A stretch of 64,000 bases of DNA. It comes from Halomonas litopenaei (lineage in GTDB: Bacteria; Pseudomonadota; Gammaproteobacteria; Pseudomonadales; Halomonadaceae). Every line of letters starts with the position of its first letter. Positions within the stretch are counted from its first letter, which is position 1. The translations under genes were made by a program, and so were the position numbers. Shown piece after piece: positions 56,214 through 64,000 of the stretch. The notes below the pieces were generated by a model that ran no database searches, was not told the DNA's origin, and saw only the letters and a program-made list of their open reading frames with translations. The stretch spans positions 1 through 64,000 of the forward strand of contig NZ_JAEKJT010000008.1 in NCBI RefSeq assembly GCF_017303055.1, written 5' to 3'.

Positions 56214-59200
56214 GACCCCTCCTTCTCGGCCTCCGCGCAGGCACCGTGACGGTGGGCCAGGTGGGTCTGCTCGTCGTGTACCGTGTCGGATGGGCCCATC
56301 GCCTGTTCGCAGATCAGGTTGACGGTGCGCTTGAGCGTTGCAGCGTCTGCCAGGGCCATGGGAGACAGTGTTACACCCAGCTGGTGATCGATAGCCGTCA
56401 CCAGCTCGACCCCCATTAGGGAGTCGAACCCCAGTTCAGAGAGACGCTTGTGGCCGTCGATCCGCTCCGGCTCGAGCATCAGGATGCTGGCGAGCTGCTG
56501 ACGTACCACGCTTTCCACGATCTCCACCCTCTCGTTTTCGTCCAGGGTCGCCAGGTCGATGTGGGGGAGAGGCGCTTCCGAGCTATCCGTTCGTTGCCAC
56601 TGCTGGCGCAGGTCGTCAAAGCGGCGCTGGGCGGGCAAGCCATCGACGGGGCCAATCACCGCGCCGACCCCGATATCCTCGTTGATGGCCTGTTGCAGAT
56701 GGTCCAGCGCCTGGCTGGCACGCAGCTGACTGCCTCCCATGCGCTTGGCCAGTGACTGTTGAAGGGAGGGATGGCGCGCGAGAAAGCCGGTGTCCTCGAT
56801 GATGCCCCAGCTCAGGCAGGTAGCGGGCAGGCCCGCCCGACGTCGTCTCACGGCAAGGGCTTCCAGCGCCGTATTGGCGGCAACGTAGGCGGACTGCCCA
56901 GGGCTGCCGAAAACGGTGGTGGCGGAGGCATACAGTACGAACAGCTGCAGTGGGCAGTCGCGGGTCAGGTGATCCAAATGCAGTGCCCCCAGCAGCTTGG
57001 CTCCTAGCGTTGTCTCCAGGTGGGAGCGCTCCAGATGGTGCACCAAGGCGTCATCGATGGCGGCCGCCGCATGGATGACCCCTCGCAGGGGAGGGCGCTG
57101 CTGTTGCGGGTCCTTGATCAGCGCCGCGAGCGCTGTGCCATCGGCAAGGTCCACGTAGGGAGTCTCCACGGTAATGCCCTGGCGATGCCAGCGATCGACT
57201 GCCGCCTTGGCTTCGGCGCTGCTGGCGCCTGATCGAGTTAACAGCATCAGGTGGCGGGCACCGCAGTCCACCAGTCGCTGGGCAGTCACCAGCCCCAGCC
57301 CCGATAGCCCTCCGGTGATCAGGTAGCAGCCGGCTGCATCGAGCCAAGGTTCTCCAGAACTGACCTCATCCTCTGCCAGTGAGCCCGGCTCGTGGTCGCT
57401 GTGCTCAACGCCTGTCCTGATCACGTGAGAGGCGGGAGCGGTGGCGACAGCGCTGTCCGGTAGCTCGCTCTGGTGGGCCGTGTCAGGGGCGGTCACGATG
57501 ATCTTGCCGATATGTGCGGCCTTCTGCATGTGGCGAAAAGCATCGACCACGCGATCTGCAGTGAAGACGGTACATGGCAAGGCGTGAAAAGCACCCGAAT
57601 GGAAGCCTTCCATCAGTTGCCCCAACAGCTTTCCGGCGAGAGCGGGTCGATGGGACAACAGCTGGTCGGAGTCGATGCCGAAGTAGCTCAGATTTTGGCG
57701 AAAGGGTCTCAGCCCCATCGGCGTATCCTGGTAGAAGTCGCGTTTGCCGAGTTCCAGGAAACGACCGAACGGCGCCAGTACCCGCAGGCTTTGGTGAATC
57801 GCCTCGCCAGACAGGGAGTTGAGCACAACATCAACGCCATCACCTTGGGTATCGTCGAGGATCTGTTCAGCGAAATGCAGGCTGCGCGAATCGTACAGGT
57901 GGGTGACGCCAAGCAGGCTTAGCATATCGTGCTTCGCCGGGCTGCCTACCGTCGCAAAGACCTCTGCTCCCTTCCACTGGGCGATCTGTATGGCAGCAAG
58001 GCCGACGCCTCCGGCGGCACCATGGATCAGTATTCGCTCGCCCGGAGAGAGCCGAGCCAGATGTTCCAGCGCGTAGAACGCGGTCAGAAAGGCGGTGGGT
58101 ACTCCGGCGGCAGCGATGGGGTCGACGCCAGGAGGAATCCGCGTCAACGCGCTAGCACCAGTGACCAGGCGGGAGGAGAAAGCGTTTGAGCCGAGCCCCA
58201 TGACGAGGTCTCCCGGCGCCAGTTCCTCGACACCGCTGCCCGCGGCTTCAACGATGCCTGAGAACTCCAGCCCCAGGCCTGCGCCCGAGAACCCTTGTTC
58301 CAGGGCCTCGTCGCTCAGCATGCCGAGGGCATACATGACATCGCGGAAATTCAGTCCCGTGGCCAGCACCTTGACCCTGACCTGATCGGCGTCGAGGGCA
58401 TCAGGCGCATGGCCGCTGGTGAGCGCTGGTTGCCAGGTCAGTCGTGATAGCTGTCCCGGATGGCTGATGGCCAGGCGCTGGTCGTTCGCGCCGGTCGCCA
58501 CAGGCGCGGACACTGGCCTGCCGCAAGCCGGGGGGAGCTCTGGCCATCGGCGCACGCGAACCGCGTAGCGATCTCCCTGGGCAGTGATCACGGTTTCCTC
58601 TTCGCCATCGTCCTGCTCAAGTGCCCGGCCAAGCGTCTCCAGCGCCTCATCGGTCAGGACAATATCGACGGCGCGACAGCGAACCTTCGGCCGTTCATTT
58701 GCCAGGCTGCGCCACAGTCCCCAGGCGGCGGCCTGCTCAATCTCATCAGCCGCCGTGCACCACATCGCGTCCGCCGACCTTGGCGTGGCGCCGTTCAGCA
58801 ACGGTGCCAGCTGGCAGGTGACCAGCGTCATGGCTGCGACCTCAGGCAATCGAGCGAGCTGGCTAAGCTGTTCCAACCGATCGAGACAGCGACGGTGGGT
58901 ATCGAGGGGGAGGCTTGGCTCTTGCTGCGCACTGGTGGCTGTAGCGCCAGTGGCTGGAGCAGGCGCAAGAGGCGCTGGGTGATCGCCTGTGGCCAGGCCG
59001 CGCAGGTCGACGAGATGAATGCGTGTGCGCTCGTCACTGGTCAGATGTTCAAGCTCAGCCGCCAGGTCACTATCCATTAGGCAACGTGGCATCAGGCAGT
59101 GTGCTTGGTTTGCTCCTTCCCTTTCCCCTTCTCCTTGCCCTAGCTGCGGCAGCAGGCGCTGCGCTGCTTGTTGGCTACGCTGATCGGTGATGAGCCAGAG

Positions 59201-62200
59201 TGCCGGTGAGGAGTTGGCAGCGGCCTCTGCCGTGTTGGGCTCTGCCAGTACGGCGTGAATGATCGCCGGTTGATGAGCACCCGTACGTGATGGTGGGCTG
59301 AGAATGTCAAAGCCATGGTCGATGAGATACCGACATATGGCGTCGTGTCGGGCCGGACGAGCGGTTGGGTACAGTGCACCCAGGGCTTGCCACCAGCGGG
59401 TGGGAGGGGGCGCCAGGATGATCAGCTGTCCCTGTTCGGCCAGACGGGCCCTGGCCTGATCGATGGCCTTCAAGCTGGCATCGAGATCGAGGGGTGTGGT
59501 GACCACCCAAGCCAGTTGAGCCGGAGGCCCGGCCGTGGATGTCGCCAACGATATGGCGCTGTTGGCGTCGGTCAGACGTTGGGCGCGCTGGCGCGAAAGC
59601 TCGTCCGAGACGCAGATCTGCAGCGTGATGCGGCTAGGCTGAAGCACAGGCAGCAGCGCCTCCGCCAGGCGTGGGGCCGCCATCCCCGCCTCCACCAGGC
59701 GTACAGGCTGAGACGAGGGAAGCTCCTGGTGCAGCGTGTCGACCAGCCCACGGACCTGCTGATGCAGTACCTCCCATAGAGCGTCATCCATCAGACTGGC
59801 CGCGGCAGGCTGGAGCTGTTCCAGAGTCAGGTCGTCGATGACCTGGTGCGTCCCGACCAGCAGCGACGGCAGGTGCTGGCCAAGGCGTCCAAGCGGGCCT
59901 AGCAACGCCAGTTGCTGAGGATATTCCGCCAGCAGTAGCCGCCACAGCGCGACGGGCGCAGGTTGCCCATCTTCGCTAGCCGCGGTGGTCGAAAGCTGCG
60001 CTTTGTCCTGACAAAGGGGCTCTGGCGAGTCACCCCCTGAGACGGGGCGTGTGGTCGGGAGCAAGGCCTCGAGCCGGTGTGCCACGCTGTCTTCTGTGAT
60101 ACCGACGCTTTGCTCTGTCCTCGGCTCGCTGGCTGCAGCCTGGCCGGCGGCCTGTGCAAGCCAGCGATCGCAGAGGTGATTCAGCAGCACGCTGAGTTCC
60201 TCCAGCACAAGCCCGTGGCGGCCGTTGATCACCTCCTCGAGCTTAGCGGCTAGACGGCTGCCGTGCTGGCCGATCGGTTGCGGCGAGAGTGGCGCGGGGA
60301 CCAGGGTCGACGTCAGTCGTTCCACACTGCCTGTGTCGTTAGAAGAGACTCCGCGTGGCAAGGGCGTGGCGGCAAAACGCACCGCCTCAAGGGCGGCAAC
60401 ACAGCCACCGGCGTTGTAGAGCCATAGGTCGGCGGTGAACGAATGGGGGGAGCGCCGACGTATGACGGCTCTGGCCAGTGTCGGCTGGCCTGAGCCGCGA
60501 CGAAACTGAAGTCGCGACAGTCGCACGGGTAGATAGCCACGTTTCTGGGGTTCTCCCAGCAAGGGAAGACACAGCTGCAGGGCGCCGTCGAGTAGACCGG
60601 GAGGCAACTCCCAGTTGGTGTCGTCCTCTACCATGGCCAGCGTGGCCACGGCCTCCTCACCTTGACACCAGATATGCTCGAGGCAGCGATAGTCACCGTG
60701 GTAGTCCAGTCCCATGGTCTGGGTGAGCTCGGTATGCTGCTCGCCGCTAAGCTGGGAAGGGGAGTCGGGTAGCTCGGGAGTTGGCTCCTGCAGCGTGCGC
60801 CCCAGGCAGCTTGGTGCCAGGCGTGCCGTCAGTTGTGGCGTCCACCGATCTGCCTCGTCGAGTCCTCGGGTCTGCAGGCTGACACGACGCTGGGCATCCA
60901 CTTCAAGCCGGGTCAGACGTCCCAATGGGTCCTCCAGTACCAGCGGAGCGAGGATCTCCAGGTCGTTGATCTCGAGACAGGCGGAATCCTCGAGTGCGGC
61001 AGCGGCGGCCAGCACCATCTCGACCTGAGCCGCGGCAGCGAGTACCGGCGTGCCACCGACACGGTGGTCTGCAAGCGACGGCAGCGTGGCAGTGCTCAGG
61101 CGTTGATGCCACACGGCCAGCGTAGGATCTGGGCGGTAGCCCAGCAGCACATGCTCTTCTCGAGCGATCAGCGAGTGGTCGCCCCAGCCGCTTGGGCGGG
61201 GCCAGTGGTGGCGACGTTGCCAGGGGTAGGGCGGCAGCTCCACGGGGGCATGGCGTCGATCAAACCAGGCGGCGAAGCTGCCCTGCACGCCACTGAGCCA
61301 CAGCCTCGCGGAGGCTTCTTCGAGCGTCGCCGAGGCATCTTTGGTGCGCGCCAGGGTAGTGACATGCAGGACCGGTTGACCATGCAGCCGGTACTGGGCC
61401 TCGATATAGCGTTTCAACAGCGGATGCCCACCAACTTCCAGCAGCACCGAGTCGCCGCGCTCCACCAGAACATCGAGGACCTCGCGAAACCTTACCGGGG
61501 CGCGCAGATTACGCCACCAGTAGCCAGCATCCAGCGGAGCGTCGATCAGCGTTCCGCTGACACTCGAGATCATCGGCAACTGGGGTGGGGTAGGGGCCAG
61601 GTCCCCCAGTGCATCCCGCAGCGAGGGTTCCAGTTCGTCCAGTAAGGCACTGTGAAACGGATAGTCCAGCGGCAGGCGAAGATGACGAATACCGGCGGCG
61701 GCAAGCTCATGTTCCAGCTCCGTCAGCGCTGCCAGTGGTCCTGCCAGAGTGATATTGCCGTGGCTATTGTCCCCCGCCAGATCAAGGGCAGCGAAGCGAG
61801 GCTGTTCCAACCAGGGCGCTATATCGTCCAACTGACAGGCGATGGCCGTCATGCCGCCCCGGTAGCGAAGCAGACTCTGCAGGCGACTGCGCTGGAATAC
61901 CACCTCTACCGCATCGCTGAGTGACAGGGCCCCACAGGCCCAGGCCGCGGCCACTTCGCCTACGCTGTGGCCGGTCACCGCCGTCGGTACTATGCCCGCC
62001 GCACGCAGCCATTCGGTCACGCCAACCTGTAGCGCAAAGAGAGCTGGCTGTGCCACCAGGGTGTCATTCAGCAGCTCAGCATCGTCGCCTTCCGCCAGCA
62101 AGGTGAACAGCGAAAACCCACCGCGTGGTGCAAAGCAGTCACTGACCTTGGCGATGGCATCCCGGAAGACGCCACTGCTGGTAAAAAGCTCTCGTCCCAT

Positions 62201-63880
62201 GCCTAGCCATTGGCAGCCGTTGCCGGTGTAGACAAAGACGGGCCCGAGGGGGGCCGCGAGACGCGGCTGCCGCCACACCGCTGGCGGCTGGCCGGCAGCG
62301 CTGTGCGCTACATCGGGGGAGTCGTCGCCCCCTGATGCTGGCGTAGCCGCCAGCTGGCGCAGCGCCGTCATGGCCTGCTCGTGATCACTGACCAACGCGA
62401 TGGCCTGGTGGCTTAGCCGTTCACGATGCTGGGTGAGGGTCCAGGCCAGGGCCTCCAGCGCTGGTTGATGGTGCTCAAGGTGGTCGGCAAGCTGAGCGGC
62501 CCGCGCCGCCAGGGCCTGCTCGTCATGGGCGGACAGTACCAGCGGCCAGCGCTGTGCGTTGGGCATTGGATGAGTTGCCACGGCAACCTGGGTAGGCGCT
62601 GTCTGGCGTGGTGGTGAGGTCAGCACGACGTGGGCGTTGGCTCCGCCAAAGCCGAAGCTGTTGATGCCGATGGTCAGCGGGCCACTGGCAGCCAGCGTTC
62701 GGGTATGACGAACGACCTCCAGATTGTGGTCATCCAGGCGCAAGGCAGGATTCAAGCGTTCAATGCCGATCGTGGCCGGAACCCGGCGGGCGCTTAGGCA
62801 GCCCAGGGCCTTGTAGAGTCCAGCCATGCCCGCGGCGGTCTCGGCATGACCGATGTTGCTCTTGATCGAGCCGATAGGCAGGGGCGTTGAGCGATGCCTG
62901 CCGAGTGCTTCGCCGATGGCAGACACCTCGATGGGATCGCCCACGGGGGTGCCGGTACCATGCGCTTCCAGGTAGTCGAGTTGGGCCGGCGCGATTCCGG
63001 CGCGCGCATAGACCTCGGTCAACAGACGCGACTGAGCGTCGGCGCTCGGCACCGTAAGTGCGCTCTTGTGGCCATCGGTATTGACGCCGGTCGCCGCCAC
63101 CTCTGCCAGGATCGGGTCGCCGTCGGCCAGCGCCCGGTCGAGCGCCTTGAGCACGACGACCCCGGCGCCTTCCGCGCGCACATAGCCGTCCGCCTCGTCA
63201 CTGAAGACGCGGCAACGGCCGCGTGGGGACAGCATGCCCGCACGCGAGAAGGCGATGAAACCGAAGGGATGGAGATGTAGACAGACTCCGCCAGCCAAGG
63301 CGGTGTCGCACTCACCGCTGCGAATGGCCTGGCACGCCTGGTGAAACGCCACCAGTGATGACGAACAGGCGGTGTCGATGGCCATGCTGGGGCCCGTGAC
63401 GTCCAGCAGGTAAGACAGCCGATTGGCGGCGATGCTGAAGGTATTTCCGGTAGCGGACAGGCTGTCCAGTGACGCCAGGTCACCGGTGTGCCGATAGGCG
63501 AAATCAGGGCTGGAAATCCCCACGTAAACCCCGCAGCGCGTTCCTCTCAGTGTCGATACCGGAATAGCGGCGTGCTCAAGGGCTTCCCAGGTCAATTCCA
63601 GCAGAACACGCTGCTGCGGGTCCATGGTGGCAGCTTCTCTGGGAGAAATGCCGAAGAAGTCGGCATCAAAACCGCTGATATCCCCGAGGGTCCCGGCGGC
63701 CATGCTGACGCTGGTCCCCAGCGAGCCTCGCTGCGGATGATAGAAACGACGAGCATCCCAGCGCGAGGGATGCACCTGCGTGACCAGGTCACGCCCGGCC
63801 AGCAGGCTCTGCCATAGAGACTCGCCGGGCTGTTGTGGAAAGCGGACTGCGTTTCCGATAATGGCGACACGCCGGGTCAT
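56210..63880 (-). CDS. Single-module reducing type I polyketide synthase (RkpA/WcbR-like)
   Basis: 2556 residues, close in size to RkpA/WcbR capsule synthases. Domain order: KS 1-425 (Cys172 in DTACSSS, His307 in EAHGTGTP, His345 in SNIGHAE); AT about 550-860 (GHSVGE near 638, YPFH near 740); DH about 905-1200 (DHRVGGTP near 937, DGALQ near 1096); a methyltransferase-like region about 1330-1560 without an intact SAM motif; ER about 1790-2125 (GAAGGVGLAAIQIA near 1953); KR about 2180-2400 (TGGLSGLG near 2187, SAYVAAN near 2330); ACP about 2440-2520 (LGFDSL, phosphopantetheine Ser near 2486). There is no thioesterase; the coupled oxoamine synthase is the likely release step. A complete reducing loop in one module predicts an iterative enzyme making a largely saturated chain. 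In rhizobia the homologue makes a lipid needed for K-antigen. Confidence 0.93.
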   Translation of the reverse strand: MTRRVAIIGNAVRFPQQPGESLWQSLLAGRDLVTQVHPSRWDARRFYHPQRGSLGTSVSMAAGTLGDISGFDADFFGISPREAATMDPQQRVLLELTWEALEHAAIPVSTLRGTRCGVYVGISSPDFAYRHTGDLASLDSLSATGNTFSIAANRLSYLLDVTGPSMAIDTACSSSLVAFHQACQAIRSGECDTALAGGVCLHLHPFGFIAFSRAGMLSPRGRCRVFSDEADGYVRAEGAGVVVLKALDRALADGDPILAEVAATGVNTDGHKSALTVPSADAQSRLLTEVYARAGIAPAQLDYLEAHGTGTPVGDPIEVSAIGEALGRHRSTPLPIGSIKSNIGHAETAAGMAGLYKALGCLSARRVPATIGIERLNPALRLDDHNLEVVRHTRTLAASGPLTIGINSFGFGGANAHVVLTSPPRQTAPTQVAVATHPMPNAQRWPLVLSAHDEQALAARAAQLADHLEHHQPALEALAWTLTQHRERLSHQAIALVSDHEQAMTALRQLAATPASGGDDSPDVAHSAAGQPPAVWRQPRLAAPLGPVFVYTGNGCQWLGMGRELFTSSGVFRDAIAKVSDCFAPRGGFSLFTLLAEGDDAELLNDTLVAQPALFALQVGVTEWLRAAGIVPTAVTGHSVGEVAAAWACGALSLSDAVEVVFQRSRLQSLLRYRGGMTAIACQLDDIAPWLEQPRFAALDLAGDNSHGNITLAGPLAALTELEHELAAAGIRHLRLPLDYPFHSALLDELEPSLRDALGDLAPTPPQLPMISSVSGTLIDAPLDAGYWWRNLRAPVRFREVLDVLVERGDSVLLEVGGHPLLKRYIEAQYRLHGQPVLHVTTLARTKDASATLEEASARLWLSGVQGSFAAWFDRRHAPVELPPYPWQRRHHWPRPSGWGDHSLIAREEHVLLGYRPDPTLAVWHQRLSTATLPSLADHRVGGTPVLAAAAQVEMVLAAAAALEDSACLEINDLEILAPLVLEDPLGRLTRLEVDAQRRVSLQTRGLDEADRWTPQLTARLAPSCLGRTLQEPTPELPDSPSQLSGEQHTELTQTMGLDYHGDYRCLEHIWCQGEEAVATLAMVEDDTNWELPPGLLDGALQLCLPLLGEPQKRGYLPVRLSRLQFRRGSGQPTLARAVIRRRSPHSFTADLWLYNAGGCVAALEAVRFAATPLPRGVSSNDTGSVERLTSTLVPAPLSPQPIGQHGSRLAAKLEEVINGRHGLVLEELSVLLNHLCDRWLAQAAGQAAASEPRTEQSVGITEDSVAHRLEALLPTTRPVSGGDSPEPLCQDKAQLSTTAASEDGQPAPVALWRLLLAEYPQQLALLGPLGRLGQHLPSLLVGTHQVIDDLTLEQLQPAAASLMDDALWEVLHQQVRGLVDTLHQELPSSQPVRLVEAGMAAPRLAEALLPVLQPSRITLQICVSDELSRQRAQRLTDANSAISLATSTAGPPAQLAWVVTTPLDLDASLKAIDQARARLAEQGQLIILAPPPTRWWQALGALYPTARPARHDAICRYLIDHGFDILSPPSRTGAHQPAIIHAVLAEPNTAEAAANSSPALWLITDQRSQQAAQRLLPQLGQGEGEREGANQAHCLMPRCLMDSDLAAELEHLTSDERTRIHLVDLRGLATGDHPAPLAPAPATGATATSAQQEPSLPLDTHRRCLDRLEQLSQLARLPEVAAMTLVTCQLAPLLNGATPRSADAMWCTAADEIEQAAAWGLWRSLANERPKVRCRAVDIVLTDEALETLGRALEQDDGEEETVITAQGDRYAVRVRRWPELPPACGRPVSAPVATGANDQRLAISHPGQLSRLTWQPALTSGHAPDALDADQVRVKVLATGLNFRDVMYALGMLSDEALEQGFSGAGLGLEFSGIVEAAGSGVEELAPGDLVMGLGSNAFSSRLVTGASALTRIPPGVDPIAAAGVPTAFLTAFYALEHLARLSPGERILIHGAAGGVGLAAIQIAQWKGAEVFATVGSPAKHDMLSLLGVTHLYDSRSLHFAEQILDDTQGDGVDVVLNSLSGEAIHQSLRVLAPFGRFLELGKRDFYQDTPMGLRPFRQNLSYFGIDSDQLLSHRPALAGKLLGQLMEGFHSGAFHALPCTVFTADRVVDAFRHMQKAAHIGKIIVTAPDTAHQSELPDSAVATAPASHVIRTGVEHSDHEPGSLAEDEVSSGEPWLDAAGCYLITGGLSGLGLVTAQRLVDCGARHLMLLTRSGASSAEAKAAVDRWHRQGITVETPYVDLADGTALAALIKDPQQQRPPLRGVIHAAAAIDDALVHHLERSHLETTLGAKLLGALHLDHLTRDCPLQLFVLYASATTVFGSPGQSAYVAANTALEALAVRRRRAGLPATCLSWGIIEDTGFLARHPSLQQSLAKRMGGSQLRASQALDHLQQAINEDIGVGAVIGPVDGLPAQRRFDDLRQQWQRTDSSEAPLPHIDLATLDENERVEIVESVVRQQLASILMLEPERIDGHKRLSELGFDSLMGVELVTAIDHQLGVTLSPMALADAATLKRTVNLICEQAMGPSDTVHDEQTHLAHRHGACAEAEKEGS

Positions 63881-64000
63881 GGCGACTCCTTCTGCCGACG
63901 TACGCGGCCAGACACGTTGGGAGAAATGCCGTGCGAGAAGTGCGGCGATGCGGACGATCGTCGTTCGGCATCTTGATATGCCAGGGCCGAGGCGGCATCC
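63877..64000 (-). CDS. C-terminal tail of an unidentified gene upstream of the PKS
   Basis: On the minus strand a frame is open from the window edge to a TGA that overlaps the PKS start codon (ATGA), the same coupling seen between the PKS and the oxoamine synthase. Forty residues are visible, beginning DAASALAYQDAERRSS and ending RRQKESP. They are too few to assign a family. The overlap suggests that the PKS is not the first gene of its operon; a kpsS-like or lipid-related gene would fit the context, but this is a guess. Confidence 0.5.
   Translation of the reverse strand, partial: DAASALAYQDAERRSSASPHFSHGISPNVSGRVRRQKESP

Noticed and set aside
61132..61139. GGCGGTAG on the plus strand within the PKS gene
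   Set aside because: Antisense to the PKS and without a downstream plus-strand operon; chance match.

Overview
The window comes from a GC-rich gammaproteobacterium. The acidic proteins, the layout of the flagellar operon and a group 2-type capsule locus suggest a Halomonas-like halophile. This is inference, because no rRNA or other taxonomic marker is present. Almost everything encoded here concerns the cell surface: an RTX adhesin, the flagellar export apparatus, two chemoreceptors and a capsular polysaccharide.

Layout. (1) 1-8286 (+): the 3' part of a giant RTX adhesin gene followed by its own type I secretion system (TolC-like protein, LapB-like ABC transporter, LapC-like adaptor). (2) 8503-9348 (+): cysQ; 9369-10643 (-): an outer-membrane beta-barrel protein. 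(3) 11124-13936 (-): an SDR reductase and kpsC. (4) 14074-25562 (-): fliFGHIJKLMNOPQR in order, with fliE divergent at 25814. (5) 26335-30129 (+): two chemoreceptor genes, the second behind a near-consensus sigma-28 promoter. (6) 30130-31688: a long, largely AT-rich leader carrying an RfaH-type ops element. (7) 31689-54494 (+): capsule locus with cysD and cysNC (PAPS synthesis), a lipoprotein, kpsD/M/T/E export genes, rfbBDAC (dTDP-L-rhamnose), two giant double-GT2 glycosyltransferases, a GT92-like glycosyltransferase, two sulfotransferase-like proteins and a GT4-like glycosyltransferase. (8) 54527-54774: a MITE-like element and a 71-nt polypyrimidine tract where transcription converges. (9) 54906-63880 (-): an alpha-oxoamine synthase and a one-module reducing polyketide synthase, with the tail of another gene at the window edge.

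How the parts fit. The PKS, the alpha-oxoamine synthase, the SDR reductase and KpsC are the same four families found in the rhizobial rkp-1 and Burkholderia wcb capsule loci. My reading is that PKS, synthase and reductase build a long-chain amino-alcohol (sphingoid-like) lipid, and that KpsC adds beta-Kdo for anchoring the capsule. The export genes then move a rhamnose-containing chain that two sulfotransferases decorate using PAPS from CysD/CysNC. CysQ, elsewhere in the window, would remove the PAP by-product. The sulfated, polyketide-anchored capsule is an inference from gene content.

The least explained features are a beta-rich C-terminal module shared by three neighbouring enzymes of different families, a second repeated module at the N-termini of the two giant glycosyltransferases, and an AT-rich duplicated block inside the otherwise GC-rich adhesin gene.
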